NCBI GenBank assembly: GCA_900316025.1
Contig: ONBJ01000006.1
Location: 1-64,000, forward strand
Length of the DNA: 64,000 bases
From: an uncultured Eubacteriales bacterium
GTDB taxonomy: Bacteria; Bacillota; Clostridia; Oscillospirales; Acutalibacteraceae
Direction: 5' to 3'
Made by a program: the position numbers and the translations under genes. Of this stretch, positions 1-8,699 are shown in pieces. The first letter of the stretch is position 1. Each line of letters opens with the position of its first letter. Under the pieces are notes generated by a model that saw nothing but the letters and a program-made list of their open reading frames with translations, was not told the origin of the DNA and did not search any database.

Positions 1-76
1 CCTTCAGGTCTCAAAAGGTTGGTTTGGTTACTTACTATTTTACACCTTTTGGAGAGTAATTCATTTTTTTATTTCT
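1..76. other. Window-edge intergenic stretch
   Basis: This short stretch lies downstream of the minus-strand PfkB gene. It holds an imperfect inverted repeat (about 8-19 against 44-56, built on AAAAGGT/ACCTTTT) that might be a terminator for the kinase gene, but the loop is long and one arm has an extra base. No gene is visible. Confidence 0.3.
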
Positions 77-994
77 TTAAAACTTGGAAACTGGTGTATA
101 AATATTTCCGATAATTTTTTCTATTTCGTCTTCCGTACAGAAACCCAGAGAAGCACCGTTATATCCGATTTTTATTCCGGCAAATATGACAGCTCTTTTC
201 AGAGCTTCCTTTGCATCTGAATACTTGGCATAGAAATGAAGAAAAGATGAAAACAGAGAATCACCTGCTCCCACAGTGTTTACGACCTTTGCCGCATAAT
301 AGGCAGGTATTACAGATATTTCATCTGTTTTGGAATCAAAAAGCATAGCACCCTTTGAACCCATTCCGATTACTATGATTTTGTTATGATAGCGGTTATA
401 AAGCTGACGTATAAAATCTGCCGCATCGCAGGGAAGACCTTCATCGCTTAAAAAGAGAATATCCGCATTTTCCATAAAATCACGGTTATAATCGTCATTT
501 ATATCTGAAAGCACGTGTACGTCAGTAGCAATTGTTATACCCTTATTTTTTGCTGATTTTAAAAGTCTGCGGTTGAAATTTATGTTGCAGAGTACAGCTA
601 TATCACAGGTATTCAGTTCGGTTTCAACATCGCACGGATTTACGCTTTGTTCCTGAATGTTTTTAAGGTCGCAGTAAATCTGACGTTTGCCCTGAGGGTC
701 ATACAATATTACAGACGCAGGAGTTTTTTTCAGAGTGCGGATAATCCTGCTTTGAATATTGTCATTTTTAAGCTGAGCGAGAACAATATCAGCTTCAACA
801 TCATTGCCTAGAAAAGATATGACACTTACCGTATCGCCCAATGTTGAAAGCGATTTTGCGAGATTGAATCCAACTCCTGAAACGTTGGAATTTATTCCGA
901 AAAATTTATAGTTGACGGGGTTATACGGAACAGGAAAGCCGTCAACTGAAACGGTTGTTTCTATATTTAAAAGTCCCGATACAAGTATATTCAT
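77..994 (-). CDS. PfkB-family carbohydrate kinase
   Basis: This is a ribokinase-like sugar or nucleoside kinase of about 305 residues that phosphorylates a small hydroxylated substrate with ATP in the cytoplasm. The C-terminal PfkB signature NTVGAGDSLFSSF is present, with the catalytic base in GAGD, and the N-terminal part carries the usual substrate lid region. The first position of the usual DTxGAGD motif is Asn instead of Asp. Two in-frame ATGs lie close together. The one at 994 is preferred because GGAGGA at 1001-1006 is about 7 nt from it but directly abuts the ATG at 1000. The gene is separated from its upstream neighbour by a clear terminator, so it is probably a single-gene unit. The exact substrate cannot be read from the sequence. 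Confidence 0.88.
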   Translation of the reverse strand: MNILVSGLLNIETTVSVDGFPVPYNPVNYKFFGINSNVSGVGFNLAKSLSTLGDTVSVISFLGNDVEADIVLAQLKNDNIQSRIIRTLKKTPASVILYDPQGKRQIYCDLKNIQEQSVNPCDVETELNTCDIAVLCNINFNRRLLKSAKNKGITIATDVHVLSDINDDYNRDFMENADILFLSDEGLPCDAADFIRQLYNRYHNKIIVIGMGSKGAMLFDSKTDEISVIPAYYAAKVVNTVGAGDSLFSSFLHFYAKYSDAKEALKRAVIFAGIKIGYNGASLGFCTEDEIEKIIGNIYTPVSKF

Positions 995-1030
995 AATCAT
1001 TCCTCCATATGCTAAAATGACTTCAAATCT

Positions 1031-1078
1031 TAATAAAACAAAAAGGGCTTCTTATGCGGTACTCATACAGAAGCCCTG
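1031..1078 (-). terminator. Rho-independent terminator of the S1-domain gene
   Basis: On the minus strand a 9-10 bp stem (AGGGCTTCT pairing with the copy at 1069-1078) is followed by a T-rich run (TTTTTGTTTTATT, plus-strand 1031-1043). It sits just downstream of the S1-domain gene and upstream of the kinase gene, insulating the two. Confidence 0.8.
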
Positions 1079-1106
1079 AAGTTATATTTTTATTTTATAA
1101 CAGAAC

Positions 1107-1676
1107 TCAAGGCTTCTGATTCCTTCTGGGTCTGCGAACAGAAACATCAGAATTTCTCTTGAGGTCTGAAAACTTTTCTTCGCTGCTCTGCTTGAACTTG
1201 GACATCAAATCCTCAAAGCTTGAAGCCTCATTTTTCTTTGAGCTGTGCCACTCAAAATCTCCGGGACTTGTAACAGCAGGAGCACTCTGGCGTGGTCTGT
1301 CATACTTTCTTCCGCCGCCATCGGAACGGGGTCTGCCGCCGTTATTACGTTTACCATCGCTGAAGCTGCCTTTTCTGTCACCTCTTTCGCCACGCTCGTT
1401 TCTGCCGCCTCTGTTTCGGTTATTGCCGTTATTATTATTTTCCATTGCTCTCTTTATAGACAAGCTTATTTTTCCGTTTTCCTCGTTTATGGTCAGAACC
1501 TTTACTTTGACCGTCTGTCCCTCCTGCAAAAACTCCGAAATCTTGCTTACGTAAACAGGTGCAACCTCAGAAATATGTACCATACCTGATTTTCCGTCAG
1601 GAAGTTCGACAAAAGCTCCGAAATCCGTTATACCTGTAACTTTACCTTCTAAGATGTTTCCAACTTCAACAGCCAT
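1107..1676 (-). CDS. S1 RNA-binding domain protein (YabR-like)
   Basis: A 189-residue protein with one S1 (OB-fold) RNA-binding domain at about residues 1-75, including the typical GxVxxITDFGAFVEL and GMVHISE segments. This is followed by a low-complexity basic tail rich in Asn, Gly and Arg (RGG-like) and a short C-terminal helix. The architecture matches the YabR / general stress protein 13 family, which in Firmicutes is encoded next to divIC. The start has an ideal AGGAGG upstream. It closes a minus-strand run that includes divIC, yabQ and yabP. Its role is probably binding RNA or ribosomes; the precise function is unknown. Confidence 0.9.
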   Translation of the reverse strand: MAVEVGNILEGKVTGITDFGAFVELPDGKSGMVHISEVAPVYVSKISEFLQEGQTVKVKVLTINEENGKISLSIKRAMENNNNGNNRNRGGRNERGERGDRKGSFSDGKRNNGGRPRSDGGGRKYDRPRQSAPAVTSPGDFEWHSSKKNEASSFEDLMSKFKQSSEEKFSDLKRNSDVSVRRPRRNQKP

Positions 1677-1754
1677 TAAAAAAATGTCCTCCTAAAAAAT
1701 ACATAAAAATATTAAAAACGATAACCCTTAATACATAAACCTTCCGAAATACAT

Positions 1755-2132
1755 TTAGTTTCCTGATACGTTTACAAAAATACGCTCGTCTTTATAGGCA
1801 AAATCGAGATTTTCCCTTGCGGATTTTTCAATATATGCCTCGTTATCGACTTCGTTTGAATTAAGAATATCATTTACTTCCTCGTTTTTTACTTCTTCTA
1901 TTACAATGCGGCTTCTGATGTCCTCAAGCTCCTGATTTTTCTTATCTATATCGTTATGCTGAGAAAGCAGAAAAAAAGCGGTATAAATCAAAAAGACAAC
2001 AAAAGCACCGTATATTATGAACTCGACCCTGTTTTCAGAAAAAATTTTAACAAAGCTTTTATGTTTATTTTTATTTTTATTTTTTCTGTCACGAGCGGCG
2101 GAGCTGCCGGTATTTGTCAGCTTCACAGGCAC
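1755..2132 (-). CDS. divIC: Septum formation initiator, DivIC/FtsL family
   Basis: A 125-residue bitopic membrane protein. It has a basic cytoplasmic N-terminus (residues 1-35, Lys/Asn rich), one membrane helix at about residues 37-57, then a coiled coil (Asn, Glu, Lys heptads) and a C-terminal segment with the FAYKDERIFVN sequence typical of the family. Members join the divisome with FtsL and DivIB at the septum. The start is GTG at 2132, with AGAAGG about 7 nt upstream, and a second in-frame GTG at 2126 is possible. Only 4 bp separate it from yabQ, and the yabP-yabQ-divIC-S1 order is the standard clostridial one, which supports the call. Confidence 0.9.
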   Translation of the reverse strand: MPVKLTNTGSSAARDRKNKNKNKHKSFVKIFSENRVEFIIYGAFVVFLIYTAFFLLSQHNDIDKKNQELEDIRSRIVIEEVKNEEVNDILNSNEVDNEAYIEKSARENLDFAYKDERIFVNVSGN

Positions 2133-2136
2133 TCAC

Positions 2137-2625
2137 TTACCTTCTGAAAAAATTTGTACTTTTGATTATTATACAATAAAGTTTCCCCCTATGGCAAGAA
2201 AATTTTTTCACTTTATTAAATAATGGTAATCTCGACAATATAAAACGTATTGTTTTATATAATTTCGACAATATAAAACTAAAAAATGATTTAACTGCAA
2301 CAGAAATTTTTTTGATAACGAAAAAAATGAATCCGAATACGTATCCTGTCAGCATACCGATACTGTATCTGAACAGCAGAAAACCTGCAAGCTCGCCGAA
2401 AAGTATAAAAAATCTGACATCACCCTTGTTGAAGCAAAGAGTGAAAAAGAAGGTTATAATGGCATTTGCAGACATAAATATTATATCCTGAATAAAAACC
2501 TCTGTCTTTGAATTGAAACCTGCATATCTCAGAAATCTGAAAGGCTCATTTAAAATTCCTATGATAATTCCGCAAAGAACCGAATAAACAAAAAGCTGTA
2601 TCTGCTGGCAGACAAAAAACTGCAT
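2137..2625 (-). CDS. yabQ: Spore cortex biosynthesis protein YabQ
   Basis: A 162-residue membrane protein with about four hydrophobic segments (near residues 8-28, 45-62, 70-100 and a further one) and a basic C-terminal tail. Length, hydrophobic pattern and position between yabP and divIC fit YabQ, a mother-cell outer-forespore-membrane protein needed for spore cortex formation in Bacillus. Its presence is evidence that the organism belongs to a spore-forming lineage. Some upstream start choice remains, but the ATG with GGGTGG upstream is reasonable. Confidence 0.88.
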   Translation of the reverse strand: MQFFVCQQIQLFVYSVLCGIIIGILNEPFRFLRYAGFNSKTEVFIQDIIFMSANAIITFFFTLCFNKGDVRFFILFGELAGFLLFRYSIGMLTGYVFGFIFFVIKKISVAVKSFFSFILSKLYKTIRFILSRLPLFNKVKKFSCHRGKLYCIIIKSTNFFRR

Positions 2626-2669
2626 AACTGCCGTACCACCCTTTTCCGAAAAAGTATATTATCAGGAAT

Positions 2670-2948
2670 TTATTTGAAAAGCCTCGAAAAAAATCCGCCG
2701 CTGTTTCTGTTCTGAACGTATATAACGGCTTCCAGCTCACCGTCTATGTCAACCTCGTTTGTATCAAGGCTGAGCTTGCTTATATGCAGACGGCTGCCAC
2801 GGATATGTATTTCTCCGTAGTCGGTAAATGCCACTACGGACTGTTCATCGAAACTTCCCATCTTTGTTATTCCCGTAAGTGATATATTGCTTCTGTTTTC
2901 CACTATAATGCTGTGCGGTATTCTGGGTCTTTGCTTTTCATCTGACAT
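2670..2948 (-). CDS. yabP: Sporulation protein YabP (YabP/YqfC family)
   Basis: A 92-residue protein consisting of one YabP/YqfC domain, with the family pattern of an HSIIVENRSNISLTGI opening and a later ISKLSLDTNEVDIDGELEAV stretch. In Bacillus the yabP-yabQ pair is expressed in the mother cell during sporulation, and yabQ is required for cortex formation. The gene lies directly upstream of yabQ with a 44 bp gap. Between it and the upstream S4 gene lies a cloverleaf repeat, so it may start its own transcript. Confidence 0.9.
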   Translation of the reverse strand: MSDEKQRPRIPHSIIVENRSNISLTGITKMGSFDEQSVVAFTDYGEIHIRGSRLHISKLSLDTNEVDIDGELEAVIYVQNRNSGGFFSRLFK

Positions 2949-3048
2949 ATATTACTTACCTCCGTATTTCATATAGATAGAATAATATATGCCGGTTTAA
3001 GGTCAATTATTTCTGAGAGAAAAAGAACAGGAGCGACCGCTCGGGTGA

Positions 3049-3148
3049 GAGGCGATGGCAGGAAATGTTGAAGTACTTCAACATTTCTGCCGATGCAGAA
3101 ACTGCATCGGCAAAATCCAAATTTCATTTGGATTTCTGCAATCGCCTC
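3049..3148. repeat. Cloverleaf element 1 (100 bp)
   Basis: The outer stem of 13 bp is GAGGCGATGGCAG (3049-3061) against CTGCAATCGCCTC (3136-3148), with one mismatch (G3057 replaces T of the consensus). Inside are three directly abutting hairpins: 3062-3087 (perfect 26-nt palindrome), 3088-3112 (11-bp stem, loop AAA) and 3113-3135 (10-bp stem, loop TTC). No base between stems is unpaired. It lies between the minus-strand S4 gene and yabP. A further small hairpin GAGCGACCGCTC (3031-3042) lies just outside it. Confidence 0.9.
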
Positions 3149-3174
3149 GCTGAGTGCAGCCGCAAGCCTGTTTA

Positions 3175-3417
3175 TTATTCAATAGTTCTGTACATAAGAG
3201 GAGCGTCCTCTTTTTTTGCGAACTCGTTTATCTGAAGAATTTCGGCTTTAAAGAGCTTTGAACCGAGCTGTATTTCGAGTATATCGCCCTGTTTTACATT
3301 GTACGATGCTCTCTGAGGCTTTCCGTTTACGAGAACCCTGTCAGCATCGCAGGCTTCATTTGCAACTGTACGTCTTTTTATAATTCTTGAAACCTTGAGG
3401 AATTTATCCAATCTCAT
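3175..3417 (-). CDS. rqcP: S4 RNA-binding protein (RqcP/YabO-like)
   Basis: A roughly 80-residue single S4-domain protein opening with MRLDKFLKVSRIIKRRTVA, the hallmark of the RqcP (formerly YabO) family. RqcP binds the 50S subunit with RqcH and helps add alanine tails to stalled nascent chains. The start is set at the ATG at 3417, where family members begin; a TTG four codons upstream (3429) directly follows AGGAAGG and is an alternative. In Bacillus yabO also neighbours yabP, yabQ, divIC and yabR, which agrees with this order. Confidence 0.85.
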   Translation of the reverse strand: MRLDKFLKVSRIIKRRTVANEACDADRVLVNGKPQRASYNVKQGDILEIQLGSKLFKAEILQINEFAKKEDAPLMYRTIE

Positions 3418-3445
3418 TTCAATTACCAACCTTCCTGTTTTTTAT

Positions 3446-4210
3446 CTATGATTTTCTTTTCTGAATATTTGATGACATTTTAAGCATAAATTTTTCGGGT
3501 AAAAATCTCAGAGAGAATACACCGAGCTTCAGAGATTTTCCTGGAATAATCGTAAGCTTTCCTTTCAGAGCCTTTTCTATCGCATATCGTGCAACGAAGC
3601 TGCTTTCAAGACCGTCTATTGCAAACTTAACGTTTGCAACGTCATTGAATTCCGTGTTTACAGGGCCGGGACAGAGAACCGAAATTTTTACATTTGATTT
3701 ACTGTTCTTAATCTCCTGATAAACCGCCTGAGTAAGCCGTCTTACATAATTTTTGGTAGCATAGTAGGTACTCATAAGAGGGCCTGCCATAAAGCCTGCG
3801 GAAGATGCAACGTTGAGAATAATACCGCTGTCACGCTTTACGAAATCCTTTAAGAACAGCTTTGTAAGTATATGCACTGCGGTAATATTTGTATCAATCA
3901 TTCTGAGTTCATCTTCAAGTGATGTTTCCGTAAATTCTCCGAACAGACCGAAGCCTGCATTGTTTATAAGAAAATCTATGTTTTTATCCTTAAGGCTTTC
4001 ATAAAGCTGAATACAGGCGTTTTTATCTGACAAGTCAGCACACACGGTTTCTACCGATACAGACGGATATTTTGCTTCAATATCATTTTTCAATGCAGAA
4101 AGTCTGTTGCCTCTTCGTGCTGTGATAACAAGGTCATATCCTTTTTCTGCAAGAATTTCCGCCATATCTCTGCCCATACCTGAGCTTGCTCCTGTTATTA
4201 GTGCTTTCAT
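3446..4210 (-). CDS. Short-chain dehydrogenase/reductase
   Basis: A 254-residue classical SDR. It has the nucleotide-binding TGASSGMG at residues 7-14, an ARR after the second strand that suggests NADP(H) preference, NNAGFG, the catalytic Ser in ASSAG, and the YxxxK pair in YYATK. It acts as a cytoplasmic NAD(P)-dependent oxidoreductase on an unknown carbonyl or alcohol. Its ATG overlaps the stop of the upstream HAD gene by 4 bp (ATGA), so the two are translationally coupled. The substrate cannot be assigned. Confidence 0.9.
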   Translation of the reverse strand: MKALITGASSGMGRDMAEILAEKGYDLVITARRGNRLSALKNDIEAKYPSVSVETVCADLSDKNACIQLYESLKDKNIDFLINNAGFGLFGEFTETSLEDELRMIDTNITAVHILTKLFLKDFVKRDSGIILNVASSAGFMAGPLMSTYYATKNYVRRLTQAVYQEIKNSKSNVKISVLCPGPVNTEFNDVANVKFAIDGLESSFVARYAIEKALKGKLTIIPGKSLKLGVFSLRFLPEKFMLKMSSNIQKRKS

Positions 4211-5049
4211 AGTTCTGTCACATCCAAACCTTCAATTTCAGACAGCTTTACAGCTACGCTGTCATCGTAATTATAGCCTATAACTTCCGTTGCAATTTGT
4301 TTAAGCCTGTCATTTGCGTTCATAACGGCGTAAGACCTGTCGGCAATTTTAAACATCGGAATATCGTTGAGTGAATCACCGAACACTATAAGTTCATCGC
4401 ATTTCAGAATACTTTTAAGACGGCATGCAGCACTTGCCTTATCTACACTTTCGGGCATAATTTCGCACCAGTACTCTTTTCTGTAAAGCTCCTGCTGAAA
4501 TATGCAGTTGAAGTGCATTATGCTTTCTATGCTTCTGTACATAGGCAGAAGCTTTTCATAATCATCGATAAAGGTTATGTAAAATATCTCTCCCGAAAAT
4601 GACTCCTCAAGGCTTTCGACAGCACACATTCTTTTATCGTTTTTTCTTTTTGAAAGATAGTAAAGAAAGCCGCTGCTCAGATTACCGTTTTTATTCCAGA
4701 GTATTTTTTCAGTGCCGCCGATAAATGTATAGACAAGCGGAGTAAAGCCGTAAAGCCTGCTTAATTCCATAAAGAAAAGAATATCACTTTCTTTGAAAAA
4801 AGAGCTGTGCAGAAATTTATCCTTACTTATATCATATATAAAAGCACCGTTGAAAACTATTATCGGCAGTTTGACAGACAAGCCGTCAGTGACGATTTTA
4901 GCCGAATTATACGAACGTGCGGTAGCATAAGTAAACATAGTACCGCTGTTTATAAGCGAGTTTATTATATCACGGCTTCGGCAGGAAACCGTACTTTCTC
5001 TGTTGAGAAGTGTACCGTCAAGGTCAGTTAAATAAAGTTTTTTTCCCAT
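4207..5049 (-). CDS. HAD-superfamily phosphatase, Cof type
   Basis: A 280-residue protein with HAD motif I DLDGTLL at residues 9-15 (first Asp is the nucleophile), motif II ATARS, a C2-type cap in the middle, and the C-terminal motif III/IV GDSLNDIPMF. This is the standard Cof/YidA layout of sugar-phosphate or FMN phosphatases. It is cytoplasmic, and the substrate is not predictable. It is the first gene of the minus-strand run through the SDR to the S4 gene. Confidence 0.9.
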   Translation of the reverse strand: MGKKLYLTDLDGTLLNRESTVSCRSRDIINSLINSGTMFTYATARSYNSAKIVTDGLSVKLPIIVFNGAFIYDISKDKFLHSSFFKESDILFFMELSRLYGFTPLVYTFIGGTEKILWNKNGNLSSGFLYYLSKRKNDKRMCAVESLEESFSGEIFYITFIDDYEKLLPMYRSIESIMHFNCIFQQELYRKEYWCEIMPESVDKASAACRLKSILKCDELIVFGDSLNDIPMFKIADRSYAVMNANDRLKQIATEVIGYNYDDSVAVKLSEIEGLDVTEL

Positions 5050-5067
5050 ATCACTACCGCCGAAGTC

Positions 5068-6207
5068 TTACTGGCTTATATTTACGGAAGCAAAATAATT
5101 GCTTATCTTATAAGTTTTTTTGTTGCTGAGGTTTATTATATAATCAGACATATTAAGGTCATCGCTGCCGTTCTGAACATTGAAGAACAGATAACCGTTT
5201 TCGCTCCAGAAGCGGTATATTTTACGTGTAAGCTTTATATCTATTAACGGAAGCTCAGAACCTTTTGAAATATCAAAAACCGATATTTTGGAGGTATTTC
5301 TTGTATTGTACGGATAGTAGTATACAACGTTGTTTACAACGATACAGTTTGAGGATACACCGCTTTTTACGAACTCATTCACAGAATAGTCGTTCAGGTT
5401 TATTCTGAAAAGACCTGCTCCGTTTCCGGGCGATGTGTAGTATATATACTCATTATCGCCGCAGATGAAGCTGCCTCCTGTATTTCGTACTATACCTGTC
5501 TGTTCCTCCTTGGGGTCGAAATATTTTATGTAGTTTCCGTCAAGATAGTAAGCTCTGCCCTTGTACGCATACTGTATATTGTTTATGCTTGCATAGTTTA
5601 TTTTTTCTTCTGTTTCAAGATTAAGCGACATCAGTCCGAAATAGTCATCTGTTTCCGAGTAGCAGTTGTAAAGAATATATCCGTCAAGATATACGCAGTT
5701 GAAGCCGTGCGAAACATCATCGGTAAGAAATTCGTCATCGCTTCCGTCAAACTTCATTCTTCTGAGTTCTACAGCAAAGTTTCCGTCATCTGCAACCCTG
5801 GAAGTATAGTAAATATAATCACCGACAATAAAGAATTTTCCCGTATAATCCAGAATATCCTCCGGCAGTACGGAAGTAACATCATTTTTGCAGTATTCCC
5901 ATTCGTGGTCGTTTGAATAATACAGTTTTTTTCCTATAACCCCTGTGTTTCCCAGATGTATGTAAGATGTGTGATTGTTCTTCGTCAGCGGAAGTTTTGT
6001 AGCTTCCTCGGTGGGCTTTTCTGTCATTTCTTCACTGAAACTTTCCGTGGAAACCTCAGAAGCCTTTTCCGTAGTCTTTTCGGTTGAAGAAGCGACAGCG
6101 GAACTTTCCGCAGTCTTTGATGAAGAACTTCCGCCTTGCGTATTACCCGAACAGCCTGATATGAGCATAAGAACTGATAATAATACAACAAAGATTATTC
6201 TTTTCAT
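5068..6207 (-). CDS. Lipoprotein with DUF5050-like beta-propeller
   Basis: A 379-residue secreted lipoprotein. The ATG at 6207 (GAGAGGATAT upstream) gives MKRIIFVVLLSVLMLISGC, an n-region, hydrophobic core and lipobox LISGC. A Ser/Thr/Glu linker (about residues 25-70) follows, then repeated blades with patterns such as YIYYTS, GDNEYIYYTS and VVYYYPY. This is the DUF5050 / six-bladed-propeller style common in clostridial surface proteins. Its function is unknown; a sensory or binding role outside the membrane is inferred. It may start the run that continues into the HAD gene 18 bp downstream. Confidence 0.85.
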   Translation of the reverse strand: MKRIIFVVLLSVLMLISGCSGNTQGGSSSSKTAESSAVASSTEKTTEKASEVSTESFSEEMTEKPTEEATKLPLTKNNHTSYIHLGNTGVIGKKLYYSNDHEWEYCKNDVTSVLPEDILDYTGKFFIVGDYIYYTSRVADDGNFAVELRRMKFDGSDDEFLTDDVSHGFNCVYLDGYILYNCYSETDDYFGLMSLNLETEEKINYASINNIQYAYKGRAYYLDGNYIKYFDPKEEQTGIVRNTGGSFICGDNEYIYYTSPGNGAGLFRINLNDYSVNEFVKSGVSSNCIVVNNVVYYYPYNTRNTSKISVFDISKGSELPLIDIKLTRKIYRFWSENGYLFFNVQNGSDDLNMSDYIINLSNKKTYKISNYFASVNISQ

Positions 6208-6225
6208 TTTATATCCTCTCTTCAA

Positions 6226-6615
6226 GTTAATATAACAGCTTCATTATATCAGCTATCCCGGATTATTTCAATCGTGAATAACAATGTTGAAATAACTGTT
6301 AAAAAATATTTACTTTTGGAGAATTTTTTTGTTTAAGTAAAAGATTATATACTAATTGCACAAAAAACAACTGTTGAATTTTTACAAAGTGCTGAAATTT
6401 AAAAAAACGGCTTTAAATTTTTAGAAATTAGTGACTAAATTTTAAAAATATGCTACAATTACAATAATTGTTATAGCAGTAACCGTTTAATTTTGTTTAT
6501 TTTACATTAAATTTTTAGATTCAGTGTAAATCGGGAAAGCTTTTTCGCAAAAAACAGAATTGCTGAACGGAAGAATTGCGTATAAATTTAATTATTCTGA
6601 AGGTGATTTCATAAT
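6226..6615. other. Divergent intergenic region, lipoprotein / phoH
   Basis: About 390 bp of very AT-rich DNA between two divergent genes. The clearest structure is a dyad at 6451-6478 (TGCTACAATTA against TAATTGTTATAGCA). I find no convincing sigma-A promoter with a 16-18 bp spacer, and no small gene or RNA that I recognise. Confidence 0.5.
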
Positions 6616-7608
6616 TTGGAGCAAATAATTAATATCGACCGCATTGAAAACGTTGCCGCACTTTTCGGTAATTTTGATGAGAACATAAAAATCATTGAGA
6701 ACGAATATGCTGTTTCGGTGGTGGAACGAGGCTCTGATTTAAAGATAAGCGGAGATATAGAAAATGTTTCAAAAGCGGTAAAGGTTGTTGAAAGTTTGCT
6801 TTCGCTTCTTAACAGAGGCGAAATGCTCAGCGAGCAGAATGTCAGGTATTGTATTTCTCTGACAAACGAGGGAAGCGAGGAAAAAATAGAACAGCTTGCA
6901 GGTGACTGCATATGTGTTACTTCAAAAGGAAAGCCGGTAAAGCCCAAAACGCTGGGACAGAAAAAATACTGTAAGGCGATAAAGGACAATACCATTACCA
7001 TAGGAGTAGGGCCTGCCGGAACAGGAAAGACATATCTTGCGGTAGCGATGGCGGTTACGGCATTCAGAGCAGGAGATGTAAATAGGATTATCCTTACAAG
7101 ACCTGCTGTCGAGGCAGGTGAAAAGCTTGGATTTCTGCCCGGAGATTTGCAGAGTAAGGTAGACCCTTATCTCAGACCTCTTTATGACGCTCTTTTTGAG
7201 ATGCTGGGAGCTGAAACTTATCAGAAATACGTTGAAAGAGGAAATATAGAGGTAGCTCCCCTTGCATATATGAGGGGAAGAACCTTAGACGACAGCTTCA
7301 TTATATTAGATGAGGCACAGAACACGACAAGAGAACAAATGAAGATGTTTTTAACCAGACTGGGTTTCAATTCCAAAATGGTTATAAACGGAGATGTTAC
7401 ACAAATAGATTTGCCGGACGGAAGCAGATCCGGACTTACTGAAAGCATAAGAATACTGAAGAATATTGATGGTATCGAATGTGTGAGCTTCAGCGGACGT
7501 GATGTGGTGCGTCATAAGCTTGTACAGGATATTATCAGGGCTTACGAGAGAAACGTTGAGGAGGCAAAGAGAAAAAATGGAGAGAATTCGAGTTATCATC
7601 ACAGATAA
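6616..7608 (+). CDS. phoH: PhoH family ATPase
   Basis: A 330-residue PhoH-like protein. An N-terminal KH-like/PhoH-specific segment (about 1-110) precedes a P-loop ATPase with GPAGTGKT at residues 132-139 and the Walker B region SFIILDEAQNT. The start is TTG at 6616 with AAGGTGA upstream, and no better ATG exists before the conserved region. PhoH sits directly upstream of ybeY in most Firmicutes, as here, and is thought to act in RNA metabolism. It overlaps ybeY by about 30 bp, so it heads the phoH-ybeY-dgkA run. Confidence 0.93.
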   Translation: MEQIINIDRIENVAALFGNFDENIKIIENEYAVSVVERGSDLKISGDIENVSKAVKVVESLLSLLNRGEMLSEQNVRYCISLTNEGSEEKIEQLAGDCICVTSKGKPVKPKTLGQKKYCKAIKDNTITIGVGPAGTGKTYLAVAMAVTAFRAGDVNRIILTRPAVEAGEKLGFLPGDLQSKVDPYLRPLYDALFEMLGAETYQKYVERGNIEVAPLAYMRGRTLDDSFIILDEAQNTTREQMKMFLTRLGFNSKMVINGDVTQIDLPDGSRSGLTESIRILKNIDGIECVSFSGRDVVRHKLVQDIIRAYERNVEEAKRKNGENSSYHHR

Positions 7609-8074
7609 TCAGAAAAAGGTAAAAATACCTACAGGTCTGAGAATGCTGGTAAGACGCTGTTGTCATGCAGTTCTGCAGCTTGAGGGTTTTCAGGGACTTG
7701 CGGAGATAAGCGTAACGTTTGTTGACAATGAGGAAATACAGAAGCTGAACAAACAGTACCGTGGCAAGGACAGTGCAACAGATGTTCTTTCATTCGTTAT
7801 GGGTGAAAACGGAGCATACGATATTGACCCCAAAACAGGTGCACAGATTTTGGGCGATGTGGTAATATCTATGGAAAAGGCTGTTGAACAGGCTGAAAGA
7901 TACGGTCACAGTCTTCAGAGGGAGGTAGGCTATCTTACCGCACATTCCGTACTTCATCTGCTCGGCTATGACCATATAAACAATATGGAAAGAGTAAGAA
8001 TGAGAGAAAAGGAAGAAAAGGTTATGTCCCAGCTCGGACTGCCTGCTTCTACCAGCTATGTGAGAGAGGTATAA
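7577..8074 (+). CDS. ybeY: Endoribonuclease YbeY (rRNA maturation factor)
   Basis: A 165-residue metal-dependent endoribonuclease needed for 16S rRNA 3'-end maturation and ribosome quality control. The zinc-binding HxxxHxxxxxH motif is intact (H123, H127, H133 in AHSVLHLLGYDH), and the SATDVLSF segment is typical. The start is the ATG at 7577, inside the end of phoH, with GAGGAGG upstream. The upstream in-frame extension has no family similarity. Confidence 0.95.
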   Translation: MERIRVIITDNQKKVKIPTGLRMLVRRCCHAVLQLEGFQGLAEISVTFVDNEEIQKLNKQYRGKDSATDVLSFVMGENGAYDIDPKTGAQILGDVVISMEKAVEQAERYGHSLQREVGYLTAHSVLHLLGYDHINNMERVRMREKEEKVMSQLGLPASTSYVREV

Positions 8075-8079
8075 TGTAA

Positions 8080-8628
8080 ATGGGCTTTCTGAAAAGCTTT
8101 TTTTACGCTTTCAGGGGAATTGTGGGCTGTGTGTGCAATCAGCGTAATTTAAGAATTCATACGGTCTTTTCGATTTATATTCTGTATTTTTCACGTTTTT
8201 ACAAGCTGAGCGTAGAGAGTATGTGTGTTCTCTGGCTTCTTATAGCCGTGGTTCTGGCACTTGAACTTATGAATACCGCTGTCGAAAAAGCCTGTGATGC
8301 CGTAACACGTGAACAATCAGATATGATAAAGGTTGCAAAGGACGCTGCGGCAGGAGCGGTTTTGGTGGCTGCGACTGTTTCCGTAATAATAGGCTTTTAT
8401 ATGTTTTTTGACATAAAGATATTAAAAAGAATAGTATCCTTTCTTTGCAGTACCCCTGAGTATCTGGCTATTTTTATATTGAGTATGCTGTTCAGCACCT
8501 TGTTCATAGTGATAGGACCAAATGGTCTTGTCAGGAGTTTCAGAGAAGCAGTCGTCTTGAATACGCCGCTCGAGAATGAGGAAATAGGCGAAGGTTCTTT
8601 AAAAAAGAAACCGAAGGGCAAAAAATAG
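8080..8628 (+). CDS. dgkA: Diacylglycerol/undecaprenol kinase with C-terminal extension
   Basis: A 182-residue membrane kinase of the DgkA family. In Gram-positives these phosphorylate undecaprenol to recycle the cell-wall lipid carrier. The family core is clear: ELMNTAVEKACDAV followed by AKDAAAGAVLVAA, between membrane helices. The usual length is about 120-140 residues. Here a further 50-60 residues carry one more hydrophobic segment (YLAIFILSMLFSTLFIVIG) and a Lys-rich end. It sits 5 bp after ybeY and upstream of era, a common order in Firmicutes. Confidence 0.88.
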   Translation: MGFLKSFFYAFRGIVGCVCNQRNLRIHTVFSIYILYFSRFYKLSVESMCVLWLLIAVVLALELMNTAVEKACDAVTREQSDMIKVAKDAAAGAVLVAATVSVIIGFYMFFDIKILKRIVSFLCSTPEYLAIFILSMLFSTLFIVIGPNGLVRSFREAVVLNTPLENEEIGEGSLKKKPKGKK

Positions 8629-8670
8629 CTGTTCAGCTAAAAGTTGATTTATTTGTGGCAACATCGGTAT

Positions 8671-8699
8671 TTGAAAAAAATCTGTTATAATGGTATAAT
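8671..8699 (+). promoter_or_regulatory. Sigma-A-type promoter of era
   Basis: TTGAAA (8671-8676), a 17-bp spacer and TATAAT (8694-8699) form a near-consensus promoter. The -10 element lies inside the 5' arm of the terminator hairpin described next. Confidence 0.8.
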
